Assembly: GCA_016865505.2 (NCBI GenBank)
Contig: AP025252.1
Coordinates: forward strand, 1,488,001-1,552,000
Length of the DNA stretch: 64,000 nt
Origin: Bryobacterales bacterium F-183
GTDB taxonomy: Bacteria > Acidobacteriota > Terriglobia > Bryobacterales > Bryobacteraceae
Direction: 5' to 3'
The first letter of the stretch is position 1. Each line of letters starts with the position of its first letter. This document shows positions 1 through 8,966 of this stretch, in pieces. The notes beneath the pieces are model-generated. The model saw only the letters and a program-made list of their open reading frames with translations, made no database searches and was not told the DNA's origin. The translations under genes were made by a program, and so were the position numbers.

Positions 1-16
1 GTTCCTCCTTTGTGGA

Positions 17-727
17 TTAGGGCGCGGTGCAGGTGTTCGCGGCTTCGTTGTAGCGGCCGGTGGCACGGGCTTGTTTTAGAGAAGACTCGAGATCAGCGGC
101 GATGGCCTCGAGTAGTGGAGATCCGGCCGGAGCCTTCTTCTTCTTCAAGGCGTCGATTTCCGAGGCAAGGTCGAGGCATTGTTCGTAGGCGAGGCTCGAT
201 TTGAGCGCACCTTGGAACTGAATCAACTGAGTGGCGAAGTCGATGGCGTCGGGTTCTTTGGCAAGGTCGTCGAGCGCGGCCTTGAGGGTTGCGACTTTGG
301 CCCGGTCCACTTCGAGCGGTTGGCGTGTTTTGAGATGTTCCAGGTACGCCGTGTCGAGTTTGAGGTACAACTCTTTGGTTGCCGCGTGATCCTTTTCGGC
401 ATACTGCATCACAGCATCGTTGAGAAAGCCGCGTGCGTCTTCGCGGCCGGTGATGAGCCCGTCGAGATAGCGCTTGGTGACGAGAGCGCGACGATCCTGA
501 TCGAGCCGGTCGAGGACGGATTCGGAGCGTGCTTTTTCGAGTTCCTTCGCTTCTGCGGTGTAGCGCGCGTTCTCGGTCTGGATCAGATGGTCTGACTTTT
601 TGACGTACTCGTCGAGCAGAGCGCTCAACTGCATGGCGTACTCACGGGCCACTTTGTCGGAGCATCCTGTGGCCGTGAGGCAGAAGAATAGCAACGGCAG
701 AGCGGTAAGGGCGGATCGTTTGTTCAT
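17..727 (-). CDS. Predicted lipoprotein of unknown function
   Basis: This gene encodes 236 residues. The N-terminus is a lipoprotein signal peptide with a TATGC lipobox and Cys22 as the likely lipidated residue, so the product should be anchored in the envelope. The rest is rich in Ala, Leu, Lys and Glu and looks almost entirely helical, probably with coiled-coil stretches. I recognise no catalytic motif or named family. The start is well supported by an AAAGGAGG Shine-Dalgarno 8 bases upstream of the ATG. It lies 15 bases downstream of the next minus-strand gene (743-1876), another helical exported protein, so the two probably share a transcript and work in the same envelope structure (inference). 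Confidence 0.75.
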   Translation of the reverse strand: MNKRSALTALPLLFFCLTATGCSDKVAREYAMQLSALLDEYVKKSDHLIQTENARYTAEAKELEKARSESVLDRLDQDRRALVTKRYLDGLITGREDARGFLNDAVMQYAEKDHAATKELYLKLDTAYLEHLKTRQPLEVDRAKVATLKAALDDLAKEPDAIDFATQLIQFQGALKSSLAYEQCLDLASEIDALKKKKAPAGSPLLEAIAADLESSLKQARATGRYNEAANTCTAP

Positions 728-742
728 GGTGGCGGCCTCCTT

Positions 743-1876
743 TTAGCGCTGCAGTACGGCAGGGATCAGCCCTGCGGATACGAGAGTGTGTAGAAGTTCG
801 GCTAGGGTACGCGGGCGGATGCCGCCCTTGTAGTAAGCCGATAAACGTTGAGTTCCGGTGGCGGCGAGCTGTTCGTACACCGAAGCTGCTTTCCGCGAGC
901 GGCTGAGCGCGTGGGCACGGACCTGCAGGGTCTCGCGCTGTGTGCTGAGAGACGACGGAAGTATGCCACGTGCGGCCACGGTAGCCGCATTGAGCAAGGC
1001 CGTGAGCATGATGCCGAGCTTTTCGCGCTTGGCTAGTTTTTGTGTCGCGTCGGTTTCCGAAGCCACGGCTTGCGCCTGGTCACGAAGCGAAGTCTGGATG
1101 TCTCCCTGCAGTTGCTGCGTGTCGATGGCCTGCAAGACCTTTGCGGACAGTTTGACGATGGGTGCGACTTCTGCCTGACGGCGAGCTTCGATTGCGATGA
1201 GGGCCTTGTAGTGTTCTTCTTCGGCTTTCAGCAGGTCCAACTGGTATGCGGCGAAGAGCACGCCGGGCCGTGCCGGTATGTTTGCGGTGAACTTCTGATA
1301 GAGCGTGGCGAGTTGCGTGAGTGTCTCGCTGGCCTGCTTGGCGGCTGCGAGATGCGCCTTGGACGGGTTGCCATCGCTCGTGAGATTCAGCAGGTACTCG
1401 GCGATAGGCGTGATGCGTCCAACCTGGGCGAGAAGATTGCCGAGGGCTTGTACGTTGCCTTCGGGATTGGAGCTCTCGATCTTTTGCTTGAGCGCCTTGA
1501 TCTGTTCTGCCAGATCCTTCTGCTGTTGCTGCAGACGCGGGATGATCGCGGCCCATTCGGCTTTGTCGGGAGCGCCTAGAGGGTCTGCAGCGAGGTCGCT
1601 ACGTACAGCTTCGACGGTGCTGCGAACGTCTGCCCAGTTGGTCCAGGAGAGGACGTCGGCACGAGTTTGTGCTTGTGCGCCGAGAGCGATGTTTTCCTGT
1701 TGGAGGCGTTGTACGAGGGCGAGATTGTCGAGCGCTTTTTGAAAGACGCTGGAGTCGCGAATCTGTGCGCTGGCGGCCACGGCTTCTTGTGCGCGGCGGT
1801 CCTGCGCTTCGTTGTAGAGCCTCTGTGCGGGCAGGAGTGCCGTGGCCCAGAGGCAAGTGGCGAGTAGGACCTTCAT
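743..1876 (-). CDS. Exported helical protein of unknown function
   Basis: The product is about 377 residues from the ATG at 1876. An in-frame GTG at 1903 would add nine residues in front, but the ATG gives a compact signal peptide (MKVLLATCLW followed by a cleavable ALLPAQ region), so I prefer it. The mature part is rich in Gln, Ala, Glu and Leu with long heptad-like stretches, suggesting an extended periplasmic coiled coil. No enzyme motif is visible. It sits between the M1-like gene (upstream) and a lipoprotein gene (15 bases downstream), and is probably co-transcribed with both. The function is unknown; a structural or surface role is a guess. Confidence 0.65.
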   Translation of the reverse strand: MKVLLATCLWATALLPAQRLYNEAQDRRAQEAVAASAQIRDSSVFQKALDNLALVQRLQQENIALGAQAQTRADVLSWTNWADVRSTVEAVRSDLAADPLGAPDKAEWAAIIPRLQQQQKDLAEQIKALKQKIESSNPEGNVQALGNLLAQVGRITPIAEYLLNLTSDGNPSKAHLAAAKQASETLTQLATLYQKFTANIPARPGVLFAAYQLDLLKAEEEHYKALIAIEARRQAEVAPIVKLSAKVLQAIDTQQLQGDIQTSLRDQAQAVASETDATQKLAKREKLGIMLTALLNAATVAARGILPSSLSTQRETLQVRAHALSRSRKAASVYEQLAATGTQRLSAYYKGGIRPRTLAELLHTLVSAGLIPAVLQR

Positions 1877-1927
1877 GCTGACTTTAGCGGGTACAGTCAG
1901 CACGCAGGGACAAATGATTTCGGAGTG

Positions 1928-3934
1928 TTAGTTTTCCGGACGGCGCTTGCGTTCGTAGGGCGTCTGGCTGTACTTACCGGCTTCTTCGAGCGCGTTCTGC
2001 GTGTTGTCCTTGGTGCGCAACGCGAGCTTGTATTCGTTGACGGCGCGTTCGCGCTGGCCGGTGACGTCGAAGATCTTGCCCAGGTTGATGTGGGCCCAGA
2101 CTTCGGTCCACTTGGGTTCAAGGTCGCCATTGAGGGCTTCGCGGAAGCTGTTGGCGGCGGTCTGGAAGTTGCTTTGGAGGAAGAAGAGTTCGCCGACGCG
2201 GTAGTGCGCGAGCGAGGAGCTACGCTGGACTTCCAGCGCCTTCTGGTATTCCTTCAACGCGTCCGCATATTCGCCGATCTCTGCGAACTGTTCACCCTTG
2301 CGGATGGCCACGGCGACGCGCATGTTGTTGCTGAAGCGGAGTACGCGGCCCAAGGGGTCGATGATGATGTTCTTGGGTTTGCCGAAGGTTTCGATGATGA
2401 ATTCGGATGAGGTGCCGACCACTTCAATGCGCTTCTCTTCGGGGTTGCCTTCGGTTTCGATCTTGACATCCACCGGCATGCGGAAGGTGTCGAGGTCCTG
2501 CGAGACTTTGCCCATCACGCGGAAGCCCTTGGTGGTGCGGAAGACGGTGTATTCAAGCTTGAATTCCGGTGCGCCGCTCGATTCGATCCACTGGATGAAG
2601 AAGGAACGAAGGTCCTGCCCGCTCATCTCTTCGGCGATCTTGCGGAAGTCGTCGGTGTGAATGGACTTCCAGGCGTAGCGCTCGGCTACGGCTTTCAAGG
2701 TGCGCTTGAAGGCGTCGTCACCGATGACGTAGCGGAGCATGTGTACGGTGGCGGCGCCTTTGCCGGAGGTCGCGGCCCAGTATTCGGGGGAGTAATCTTC
2801 GAGGCGTCCCGACTGGATGATGGGCGGATCTTCGACGGTGAGCGCTTCGACGAAAAGGTCGCGCAGGTCGCCTTCGATGGAGTTGGGGCCGTTCTGATTT
2901 TCGAGGTAGAGCAATTCCGAGTAGCGCGCCATGCCGTTCTCGATCCACATGTGATTGCGGGAGACGGGCGAGACGAGGGTTTCCCACCACTGCCGGGCTA
3001 CCTGATTGGCGACTACTTTGGGGCTCGGGTCCTTGGTGAGGGTACGCGGGGAAAAGAAGAGGATACCGGGGGCGCTGTAGCCGTTGGGGGTGCCCGCTTC
3101 GGTTTCAATCACGGTGAGGTTCGACTGCGGCGGCAGACCGTAGGTGGCAGTGAAGAAGCTCATGGCCTTGCCGATTTCTTCGCCCCAGGCTGGTGCTACT
3201 TCTTTCGTAGTGCGCAGGTAGAATGTGGTGTTGACGCCGCTGTGGGCGATTCGTTGACCGTCGCCCGCGAGTACGGCGATGGAGCCGGGGAAGGACGGGT
3301 TCTTATAGGCGAAGGTGAAGGTCTGCTTGTCCGGGGTGGCTGCGGGTACGGCGGTTTCGATGCCGCTGGCGGCGACGCGGTAGCCCTTGGGTACGGTGAT
3401 GCGGAGGTCCGAGGTGAAGCGGCCGGCGGTGTAGTCGGCGACGGGGAACCAGCGGGCCGGGTACATCAGGTAGGCGAAGTCGTTTTGGATGGAGGCGAAC
3501 TTGATGCCGTAGACGGGGGAGTCTTCCTGCCCGTTGAGGCGGCCGTCGTAGGTAAAGGTCAGAGTGAGCGGCTTGCCCTTGGCGGCGGAGTAAGGAAAGC
3601 TGAGGCGCGCGGTGAAGTCCTCTTGCGAGCGGGAGACGCCGATCTGGCGGTTTTCCGCGTCGACCACACGAGTGATGTTGAGCGCGTTGTTGAGTTCGAA
3701 AACGGCCGTGGTCTGGTTGTCTTCGAGAGGGATGACCGTGGCCTTAGCGGTGGCCTGAATGGTCTGGGTTTTGGGGTTGATTTCCGCGTCGAGGACGTAG
3801 TGTTCCACGCGTACGCGGCCGGTGCGGCGTTCCTGTGCCGTGGCGAAGGTTGGTACGAGGTGGGACGAGATCAGTAGCGCGGCGGCGGCGGCCGCATAGG
3901 GGCTGCTACTCCTACGAGACATCCTACGAAACAT
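1928..3934 (-). CDS. Exported M1-peptidase-like protein lacking the zinc site, with C-terminal TPR region
   Basis: The product is about 668 residues from the ATG at 3934, chosen because AAAAGGAAG lies 9 bases upstream; ATGs at 3955 and 3922 are alternatives. A signal peptide (Ala-rich hydrophobic run ending near TFATAQ) is followed by an M1-aminopeptidase-like N-domain and gluzincin-like domain, then tetratricopeptide-like helices over the last 130 residues. Where M1 enzymes have the zinc motif HExxHQWW, this protein reads NQVARQWW. The downstream WxNEG glutamate motif reads WIENG. The three zinc ligands and the catalytic Glu therefore all appear to be gone, and it is probably not a metallopeptidase. 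A binding or scaffold role is inferred. The start overlaps the end of lpxB. Confidence 0.75.
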   Translation of the reverse strand: MFRRMSRRSSSPYAAAAAALLISSHLVPTFATAQERRTGRVRVEHYVLDAEINPKTQTIQATAKATVIPLEDNQTTAVFELNNALNITRVVDAENRQIGVSRSQEDFTARLSFPYSAAKGKPLTLTFTYDGRLNGQEDSPVYGIKFASIQNDFAYLMYPARWFPVADYTAGRFTSDLRITVPKGYRVAASGIETAVPAATPDKQTFTFAYKNPSFPGSIAVLAGDGQRIAHSGVNTTFYLRTTKEVAPAWGEEIGKAMSFFTATYGLPPQSNLTVIETEAGTPNGYSAPGILFFSPRTLTKDPSPKVVANQVARQWWETLVSPVSRNHMWIENGMARYSELLYLENQNGPNSIEGDLRDLFVEALTVEDPPIIQSGRLEDYSPEYWAATSGKGAATVHMLRYVIGDDAFKRTLKAVAERYAWKSIHTDDFRKIAEEMSGQDLRSFFIQWIESSGAPEFKLEYTVFRTTKGFRVMGKVSQDLDTFRMPVDVKIETEGNPEEKRIEVVGTSSEFIIETFGKPKNIIIDPLGRVLRFSNNMRVAVAIRKGEQFAEIGEYADALKEYQKALEVQRSSSLAHYRVGELFFLQSNFQTAANSFREALNGDLEPKWTEVWAHINLGKIFDVTGQRERAVNEYKLALRTKDNTQNALEEAGKYSQTPYERKRRPEN

Positions 3935-5111
3935 GGGCGGAAACTTCCTTTTCAATCAAGCTTTGCAGAATGGCGGCGGCCTTATCCATGGGGTCCGCGC
4001 CGGGTGTGGAGAGCTTTTGGGAGACGGTGGCGAGGTCGGCTTTCATGGCGTCGCGCGCGGCGGTGTCTTCGAGCAAACGGAGCGCTTCACGGCATAGATT
4101 CTGGGCGGTGAAGTCCTGTTGCATGACCTCGGGTACGGCTTTTTTTCCGGCCACCAGGTTGACCATCGAATAATACGGTACGCGGACTAGCATCTTGCCC
4201 ATTAACCAACTCAAACCCACTACTTTGTAATAAGTCACCATGGGGCATCCGAGGAGTGCGGCCTCGACGGTTACAGTGCCGCTTGCGGCGAGCGCAAGGT
4301 CAGCCGCATGCAACAGATCCCAGGTTTCGGCTTCCACTATTTGGATGGAGCCGGCGGGAAAGCGTTTCCAGAAGTTTTCAGGAACTCGAGTGGAGAAGCC
4401 GGGGGGAGTACCCAGTACGAAGACGGCAGGGCGTTTCTGCTGAATGAGTTCGACGGCGCCGGCGAGTTCGTCCAGGTGACGGTGGATCTCTCCGGGGCGG
4501 CTTCCGGGGAGCAGCGCGATGAGTGGTTTTTCCGTACCGTTCGGGGTCGCGCCGAAGCGGGCGCGGAAGTCTGCGCGGGGGGTACGGATCTCGATACGGC
4601 TGGGCAGGGGGTGTCCGACGTAGGTCGCGGTGACGCCGTTGTTGCGGAAGAATTCTTCCTCAAAGGGGAAGATACAGAGAAGATGGTCGACGAAGCGCTG
4701 CAGGGTTTTGATGCGGCCTTTGCGCCAGGCCCAGACTTGAGGCGCGATGAAGTAGCCCACGGGGACGTGCGCCTTATGCAGATGGGGCAGGAGGCGAAGG
4801 TGAAAGTCGGGGCTATCGGTGAGGACGGCGAGGTCCGGCTTTTCGACGGCAATGGAGTCACGTAGTTTGCGGAACTCGCCGTAGATTCGGGGGATGTGCT
4901 GGATGACCTCGACGAGGCCGACCACGTTGAGCTCTTCCATCCGGATGATGGGGCGTACGCCGGCGGCCCGCATACGGGGGCCGGCGCAGCCGAAGAAATC
5001 TGCATCTGGCCAGAGGCGGCGCAGAGCCAGGACCAGGCCGGACGCGGCGAGGTCGCTGGAGGATTCACCAGCTGAAATGAGGATCTTTTTCCGGGTACTG
5101 GAAGCAGCCAA
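3924..5111 (-). CDS. lpxB: Lipid-A-disaccharide synthase
   Basis: This 395-residue protein matches LpxB in length and motifs. LpxB condenses UDP-2,3-diacylglucosamine with lipid X to make the disaccharide core of lipid A, at the inner face of the cytoplasmic membrane. The N-terminus KILISAGESSSDLAASGL is the classical glycosyltransferase-B opening of the family. Later come DSPDFHLRLL, the APQVWAWRKGR block and LLPGSRPGEIHRHL, all characteristic of LpxB. It points to a Gram-negative outer membrane with lipid A. The gene lies 17 bases after the flavin reductase gene and overlaps the start of the M1-like gene, so it sits in the middle of a minus-strand run rather than with other lpx genes. Confidence 0.93.
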   Translation of the reverse strand: MAASSTRKKILISAGESSSDLAASGLVLALRRLWPDADFFGCAGPRMRAAGVRPIIRMEELNVVGLVEVIQHIPRIYGEFRKLRDSIAVEKPDLAVLTDSPDFHLRLLPHLHKAHVPVGYFIAPQVWAWRKGRIKTLQRFVDHLLCIFPFEEEFFRNNGVTATYVGHPLPSRIEIRTPRADFRARFGATPNGTEKPLIALLPGSRPGEIHRHLDELAGAVELIQQKRPAVFVLGTPPGFSTRVPENFWKRFPAGSIQIVEAETWDLLHAADLALAASGTVTVEAALLGCPMVTYYKVVGLSWLMGKMLVRVPYYSMVNLVAGKKAVPEVMQQDFTAQNLCREALRLLEDTAARDAMKADLATVSQKLSTPGADPMDKAAAILQSLIEKEVSAHVS

Positions 5112-5128
5112 TGGTACCAGTGTAGCCG

Positions 5129-5743
5129 TTAGACCTGCGGACGCTGGATCTCGAAGCGGTCCTGGGTGCGGGTGTAGGCAGGGCCACCCATGCGTCCAAT
5201 GGCGTGCAGGACATCCGGGTCAATGCGGAAGTTGTGGAACAGTTCGTCCGCAACGTGGAAGCGCAGGACTTCGCCGAGGACCAGGCTGCCGCCCAAGGGT
5301 TTGTCGCTGACGTGGACCACTTGCACCAGGCGGCATTCCATCGTCGCGAGGGATTCGCCGACGCGGGCGGGGGCTACGAGGTCGCTCTTTAGAGGCGTGA
5401 GGCCGGAGACTTTGAATTCGTCGACATCCGGCGGGTAGTCGCCAGAGCAAAGGTTCATCTTCTCGGCGAAGCTTTCGGAGACGATGCTGACGGTGAACTC
5501 TTTGGTCGCTTCGATGTTGGCGAGGGTGTCCTTCTGGCCGGCGTCGCCTGCTTTTCGCATGGGGCTGAAGCAGATCACCGGCGGGTTGGCGCTGACCACC
5601 GTGAAAAAGCTGAAGGGCGCGAGGTTGGGGACGCCGTCCGCACTGAGCGAGGATACGAAGGCGATGGGCCTGGGGATCACCAAGCCGATGAGCAGTTTGT
5701 AGAGATCCTGGGGTGCGGTAGCGGACGGGTCGATTTGCGGCAT
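5129..5743 (-). CDS. Flavin reductase family protein (FMN-binding split barrel)
   Basis: This 204-residue protein has the flavin reductase-like split-barrel fold. Diagnostic stretches are VIPRPIAFVSSLSADGVPNLAPFSFF near residue 25, NPPVICFS, and a TLANIEATKEFTVSIVSE segment. These proteins bind FMN and reduce flavin with NAD(P)H, or act as flavoenzyme partners; the substrate cannot be read from sequence. The start ATG at 5743 immediately abuts the stop of the upstream enolase-superfamily gene, so the two are very likely translated from one message. The pairing hints at a shared catabolic route, but that is inference. Confidence 0.85.
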   Translation of the reverse strand: MPQIDPSATAPQDLYKLLIGLVIPRPIAFVSSLSADGVPNLAPFSFFTVVSANPPVICFSPMRKAGDAGQKDTLANIEATKEFTVSIVSESFAEKMNLCSGDYPPDVDEFKVSGLTPLKSDLVAPARVGESLATMECRLVQVVHVSDKPLGGSLVLGEVLRFHVADELFHNFRIDPDVLHAIGRMGGPAYTRTQDRFEIQRPQV

Positions 5744-6850
5744 CTACTTTTGGATAACAAATACGGGGTCGCCGAGGATGTCGAAGCGGGGTTCGATGCC
5801 TAGGCCGGGGGCGGTTGGCGCGGCCATGCGACCGTTCTGGCGCTGGGGTGCTCCGGTAGCGATGCTGACGGTGACGTAGCTGTTGAAGTCCGTGGCGGTG
5901 AAGAGCAAGCCTGGGGCGGTGCTGTGGGCGAGGTGCGCGATGGCGGCGGTGATGATGTCGCCACCCCAGGTGTCCTCAATGGTCATGGCGATGCCTAGCG
6001 ACTCGCAGAGATTGCGGATCTGGACGGCGCGGGTGAGTCCGCCGACTTTGGAGATCTTGAGGTTGATGACGTCCATCGCCTGGTCGTTGACGCCGCGAAG
6101 TACGGCACCGAGGCCGTCGATTACTTCGTCGAGTACGAAGGGCCGGTTGGTGTGACGGCGGACGGCGAGGCACTCCTCGTACGAGTAGCAGGGTTGTTCG
6201 ATGTAGACGTTGACGTCGCGCACGGCGTCGGCGACGCGGACGGCTTCATGCTGGCGCCAGCCGGTGTTGGCGTCGGCGATCAGGACGTCGCCACGCTGCA
6301 TTTGTGCGGCTACGGCGTGGATACGGTCGATATCGGTGTCGGGCGCGCCGCCGACTTTGAGCTGGAATTTTGTATAGCCTTCGGCGCGATAGCCGGCGAC
6401 GTTGGCGGCCATGTTTTCCGGCGTGTCCTGCGAGATGGCGCGGTAGAGAGCGATGTCGTCGCCGACGCGTCCGCCGAGCAACTTCACTACCGGCATGCCG
6501 GCTTGCTTGCCCAAAATGTCCCAGGCGGCCATGTCGATGGCGGACTTCACATACGGGTGGCCGCGCATGAGCTGGTCCATCTTGCGGTTGAGGGCGTTGA
6601 GGTCTGACGGGTCCTCACCGAGGAGCGCGGCGCCGATCTCGCGGATGCCGGTACGGGCACCGTTGGCGTAGGCCGGAAGGTACGCGGGGCCGAGGGGGCA
6701 GACCTCGCCGTAGCCGGTGATGCCGGCGTCGGTTTCGACTGCGACGACGGTCGAGTCGAAGATTTCGACGGAGTTGCCGCCGGACCATTTGTAGCTGCCT
6801 TCGTGCAACGGGAGGTTCGCCTGATAGGCCGAGATCCTGGTGATTTTCAT
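5744..6850 (-). CDS. Enolase-superfamily dehydratase/epimerase, probable hydroxyproline type
   Basis: This 368-residue protein belongs to the mandelate racemase/muconate lactonizing group of the enolase superfamily. The N-terminal capping domain is followed by a barrel with FQLKVGG (catalytic Lys on strand 2), [17 protein letters not shown] and LDEVIDG (metal ligands), then [10 protein letters not shown] (second catalytic Lys). The opening, with [13 protein letters not shown] and [18 protein letters not shown], resembles cis-3-hydroxy-L-proline dehydratases and hydroxyproline-betaine epimerases as I remember them, so that is the best guess at substrate. The start overlaps the stop of the upstream TfoX-like gene as ATGA, implying translational coupling. 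The flavin reductase gene follows with no gap. Confidence 0.8.
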   Translation of the reverse strand: MKITRISAYQANLPLHEGSYKWSGGNSVEIFDSTVVAVETDAGITGYGEVCPLGPAYLPAYANGARTGIREIGAALLGEDPSDLNALNRKMDQLMRGHPYVKSAIDMAAWDILGKQAGMPVVKLLGGRVGDDIALYRAISQDTPENMAANVAGYRAEGYTKFQLKVGGAPDTDIDRIHAVAAQMQRGDVLIADANTGWRQHEAVRVADAVRDVNVYIEQPCYSYEECLAVRRHTNRPFVLDEVIDGLGAVLRGVNDQAMDVINLKISKVGGLTRAVQIRNLCESLGIAMTIEDTWGGDIITAAIAHLAHSTAPGLLFTATDFNSYVTVSIATGAPQRQNGRMAAPTAPGLGIEPRFDILGDPVFVIQK

Positions 6851-7197
6851 TTCTTCTTTTTCTTTGGCTTTTTCTTATTGGTGCTGGCTGCGATCGCCCC
6901 GCTGCACCAGTGGCGCATGGCGTCTTCATCCTCGAAGATTTCCGGTGGGGCCTGGAAGTACTTCATGGTCATGTCGGGCTTGTCGGGGAAGGGTGCGAAG
7001 GCTTTCAGGCCTCGTGCTTCAAAGGCGGGGATGTTGTTGGCGTCGCCCTTGAGCCAGACTGCGCCGTCGGCGATGAGGCAGAATACAGCGCCGTCGCAAT
7101 AGAGGCACCAACCGCCGAACATGTAGCGGGACGTGATCTTGCCCAGCGCGGAGAAGTGATCGATGACGAATGCCGTGTACTTGTCGGGCTGGGGCAT
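6847..7197 (-). CDS. TfoX N-terminal domain protein
   Basis: The ATG at 7197 gives 116 residues; the reading frame is open further upstream, but that extension is antisense to thiS and has no family character. The segment [22 protein letters not shown] and VWLKGD are typical of the TfoX N-terminal domain. TfoX/Sxy proteins are linked to competence in gamma-proteobacteria, but stand-alone N-terminal domains are widespread and mostly uncharacterised. The C-terminus is a run of lysines (KKKPKKKKK), which suggests nucleic-acid or acidic-partner binding. The stop overlaps the next gene as ATGA. Confidence 0.75.
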   Translation of the reverse strand: MPQPDKYTAFVIDHFSALGKITSRYMFGGWCLYCDGAVFCLIADGAVWLKGDANNIPAFEARGLKAFAPFPDKPDMTMKYFQAPPEIFEDEDAMRHWCSGAIAASTNKKKPKKKKK

Positions 7198-7207
7198 TCC
7201 GGGAATG

Positions 7208-7417
7208 TTATCGCGTTCCGCCGCCGACGAAGTGGACCACTTCGACTTCGTCGCCCGGTTGGATGATGGAGGCTTCCCATTCCGGCTTGCGAATGATGGA
7301 GCGGTTGAGTTCGACGGCGACGCGGTCGGCATGGATGTCGAGGTGGTGCAGGAGGCCTTGGATGTTCAGGCCTTCGGGCACCTGTGTGCGATCGCCATTG
7401 AGGCGGATCTCAATCAT
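7208..7417 (-). CDS. thiS: ThiS sulfur-carrier protein for thiamine thiazole synthesis, with two extra C-terminal residues
   Basis: The ATG at 7417 gives 69 residues, the normal ThiS size. The start MIEIRLNG, the central VAVELN and the end IQPGDEVEVVHFVGGG are all ThiS beta-grasp hallmarks. ThiS is adenylated and thiocarboxylated on its C-terminal Gly-Gly and hands sulfur to ThiG. Here the protein ends GGG-Thr-Arg, so two residues follow the glycines. The gene start overlaps the end of the phosphotransferase gene by 8 bases. The partner thiG is present but about 23 kb away at 30099. Confidence 0.85.
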   Translation of the reverse strand: MIEIRLNGDRTQVPEGLNIQGLLHHLDIHADRVAVELNRSIIRKPEWEASIIQPGDEVEVVHFVGGGTR

Positions 7418-8381
7418 AGAGTCTTTCCATTGTCGCAACCAGGGACGGGGGTGTGTCGCGGATGAGCGATATGGCGATGGTGCGGACCTTTTGCTGCAGA
7501 GGTCCGGTGATGTATTCGGCGGGGCTTTTGCCATCCACGCGGGCGAGCATCAGAGCGGCGAGGTGACGGATGGTCGCGGCTTCGAGCCAGGGTTGGTCTT
7601 GAGGCAGGGCTGCGAAGAACTGGAGGGCTGCCTGGGTGTAGTCCGGACGGTTCAGGTACAGGGACTTGAGCAGCAGATGGTTGATCACGAAGCCTGCGTC
7701 GAAGGCGGGGTCAGCGTAGTGGACCACCTCAAAGTCGATGGCCATGACTGCGCCGGGGGAGACCAACAGGTTCTTTGGGGACCAGTCGCCGTGGACGAGG
7801 CTGAAGTCGCGCTGTTCGGTGTCGTGAATGAGTTGGTGGAAGTACGCCGCGAGGTCCGGGTGGCGGAGGGCGGTGGCGCGATAGTAGGCGTCGAGGCGTA
7901 GTTGATCGAAGACGCGGAGTTCGTGGAAGCGGTCGCGGTAGCGCGGGTTGCCGCGTGAGACGCGGATGATGGACGCGAGGAGATCGCCGACGCGCTGTAC
8001 GGTCGCGAGGTCGAGGATGCCTTCCATGAGGAGGGACTTCCAGGGGCGGGCATCGGCGGGGGCGGCGGACATCGCGTAGATGCAGTTATCGCGATCCTCA
8101 AAGACGATGGCGGGTACGGAGCCGGGGGCGAGGTCCGCGTGGAGCATGCGGATGGCGTCGCACTCGCGATGGATACGGTCACGGTCGGAAAACCAGTCCT
8201 GCTCGACGCGGAGCTTTTCGAGCGACTGCTTGATCACGAAGGCCTCGCCTTGCGTGGGTTCGACGCGGAGGACGGCATTGGATACGCCGCCGCCGAGTTC
8301 GACGATGTTGGTGGCGTCGGTGCCGTGGTGGTGGCGCAGGTATTCTTCCGCGTTGCCGGCAGTGAGTTCGAAGAGAGCCAT
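7410..8381 (-). CDS. Phosphotransferase of the aminoglycoside/choline kinase fold
   Basis: This 323-residue protein has the APH/choline kinase-like fold. A Gly-rich nucleotide-binding segment VELGGGVSNAVLRV lies near residue 28, AFVIKQS supplies the ATP-binding Lys, LVHGDWSPKNLLV is the Brenner-type catalytic loop and AIDFEVVHYADPAFD the metal-binding Asp motif. Members phosphorylate small hydroxyl compounds (sugars, choline, methylthioribose, antibiotics). The acceptor cannot be inferred here. It starts just after the DUF3299 gene and overlaps thiS, so a role next to thiamine metabolism is possible but unproven. Confidence 0.8.
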   Translation of the reverse strand: MALFELTAGNAEEYLRHHHGTDATNIVELGGGVSNAVLRVEPTQGEAFVIKQSLEKLRVEQDWFSDRDRIHRECDAIRMLHADLAPGSVPAIVFEDRDNCIYAMSAAPADARPWKSLLMEGILDLATVQRVGDLLASIIRVSRGNPRYRDRFHELRVFDQLRLDAYYRATALRHPDLAAYFHQLIHDTEQRDFSLVHGDWSPKNLLVSPGAVMAIDFEVVHYADPAFDAGFVINHLLLKSLYLNRPDYTQAALQFFAALPQDQPWLEAATIRHLAALMLARVDGKSPAEYITGPLQQKVRTIAISLIRDTPPSLVATMERLYD

Positions 8382-8382
8382 T

Positions 8383-8928
8383 TTAGCGATGGGGCCGGAT
8401 GGCTTCGGCGGTCATGCGGTAGGCGGTTTGGCCGTAGGGGCTGTTGCCGGTGTCGAGGTCGAGCTTGCCGTACACCCAGACGGCGCCGGTGAGCATCTTG
8501 GCAGGGCGTCCCGAGGATTGGGCGAGCACCATCTGGTTGGCAGGCGGGGGTGGCGTGTGGACGCACATGCCGGCCGAAGGTACGACCAGGAACTCGGAGG
8601 TTTCTTCCGTGCCGTCGTCGAAGGGGACGAGGTAGCCGGGGATGCGTACGTTGGCGCCGAGGGCGAGTTCGATGAGGGGCGTGGTGGCGCCGGACTGTAC
8701 GTTGAGACCGCGGAGGGTCTGCCAGTCGAGGTCCAGGTAAGGTCCGCCGGGTGGGGGCGAGGTGTCGGTATCGGTGGTGACCGTGGGGGACGGGCGTGCG
8801 TGACCGGTTTTGTTCGGCGCGGATGCTGCCGGGGCGGCGCTGTCGCTGACTTCCACCGCCTTGATGGAAGGTTCACGCGAACAGGCGAGAAACAGGGGGA
8901 AAACGAGCAAGAAAGCCGCAGAGCGCAT
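8383..8928 (-). CDS. DUF3299-type lipoprotein
   Basis: The product has 181 residues with a lipoprotein signal ending LFLAC, then a low-complexity Ser/Pro/Thr linker and a DUF3299-like domain. That domain is recognised by IPGYLVPFDDGTEETSEFLV and MCVHTPPPPANQMV, the conserved core of this family. Members are periplasmic or membrane-anchored and have no well-defined biochemical role; they are often found near transporters. This is the first gene of the minus-strand run and is divergent from the phosphodiesterase gene across only 38 bases. Confidence 0.75.
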   Translation of the reverse strand: MRSAAFLLVFPLFLACSREPSIKAVEVSDSAAPAASAPNKTGHARPSPTVTTDTDTSPPPGGPYLDLDWQTLRGLNVQSGATTPLIELALGANVRIPGYLVPFDDGTEETSEFLVVPSAGMCVHTPPPPANQMVLAQSSGRPAKMLTGAVWVYGKLDLDTGNSPYGQTAYRMTAEAIRPHR

Positions 8929-8966
8929 CCGGTTTCAGTCTACAACCTCGCTACCATTGAGGTGGT

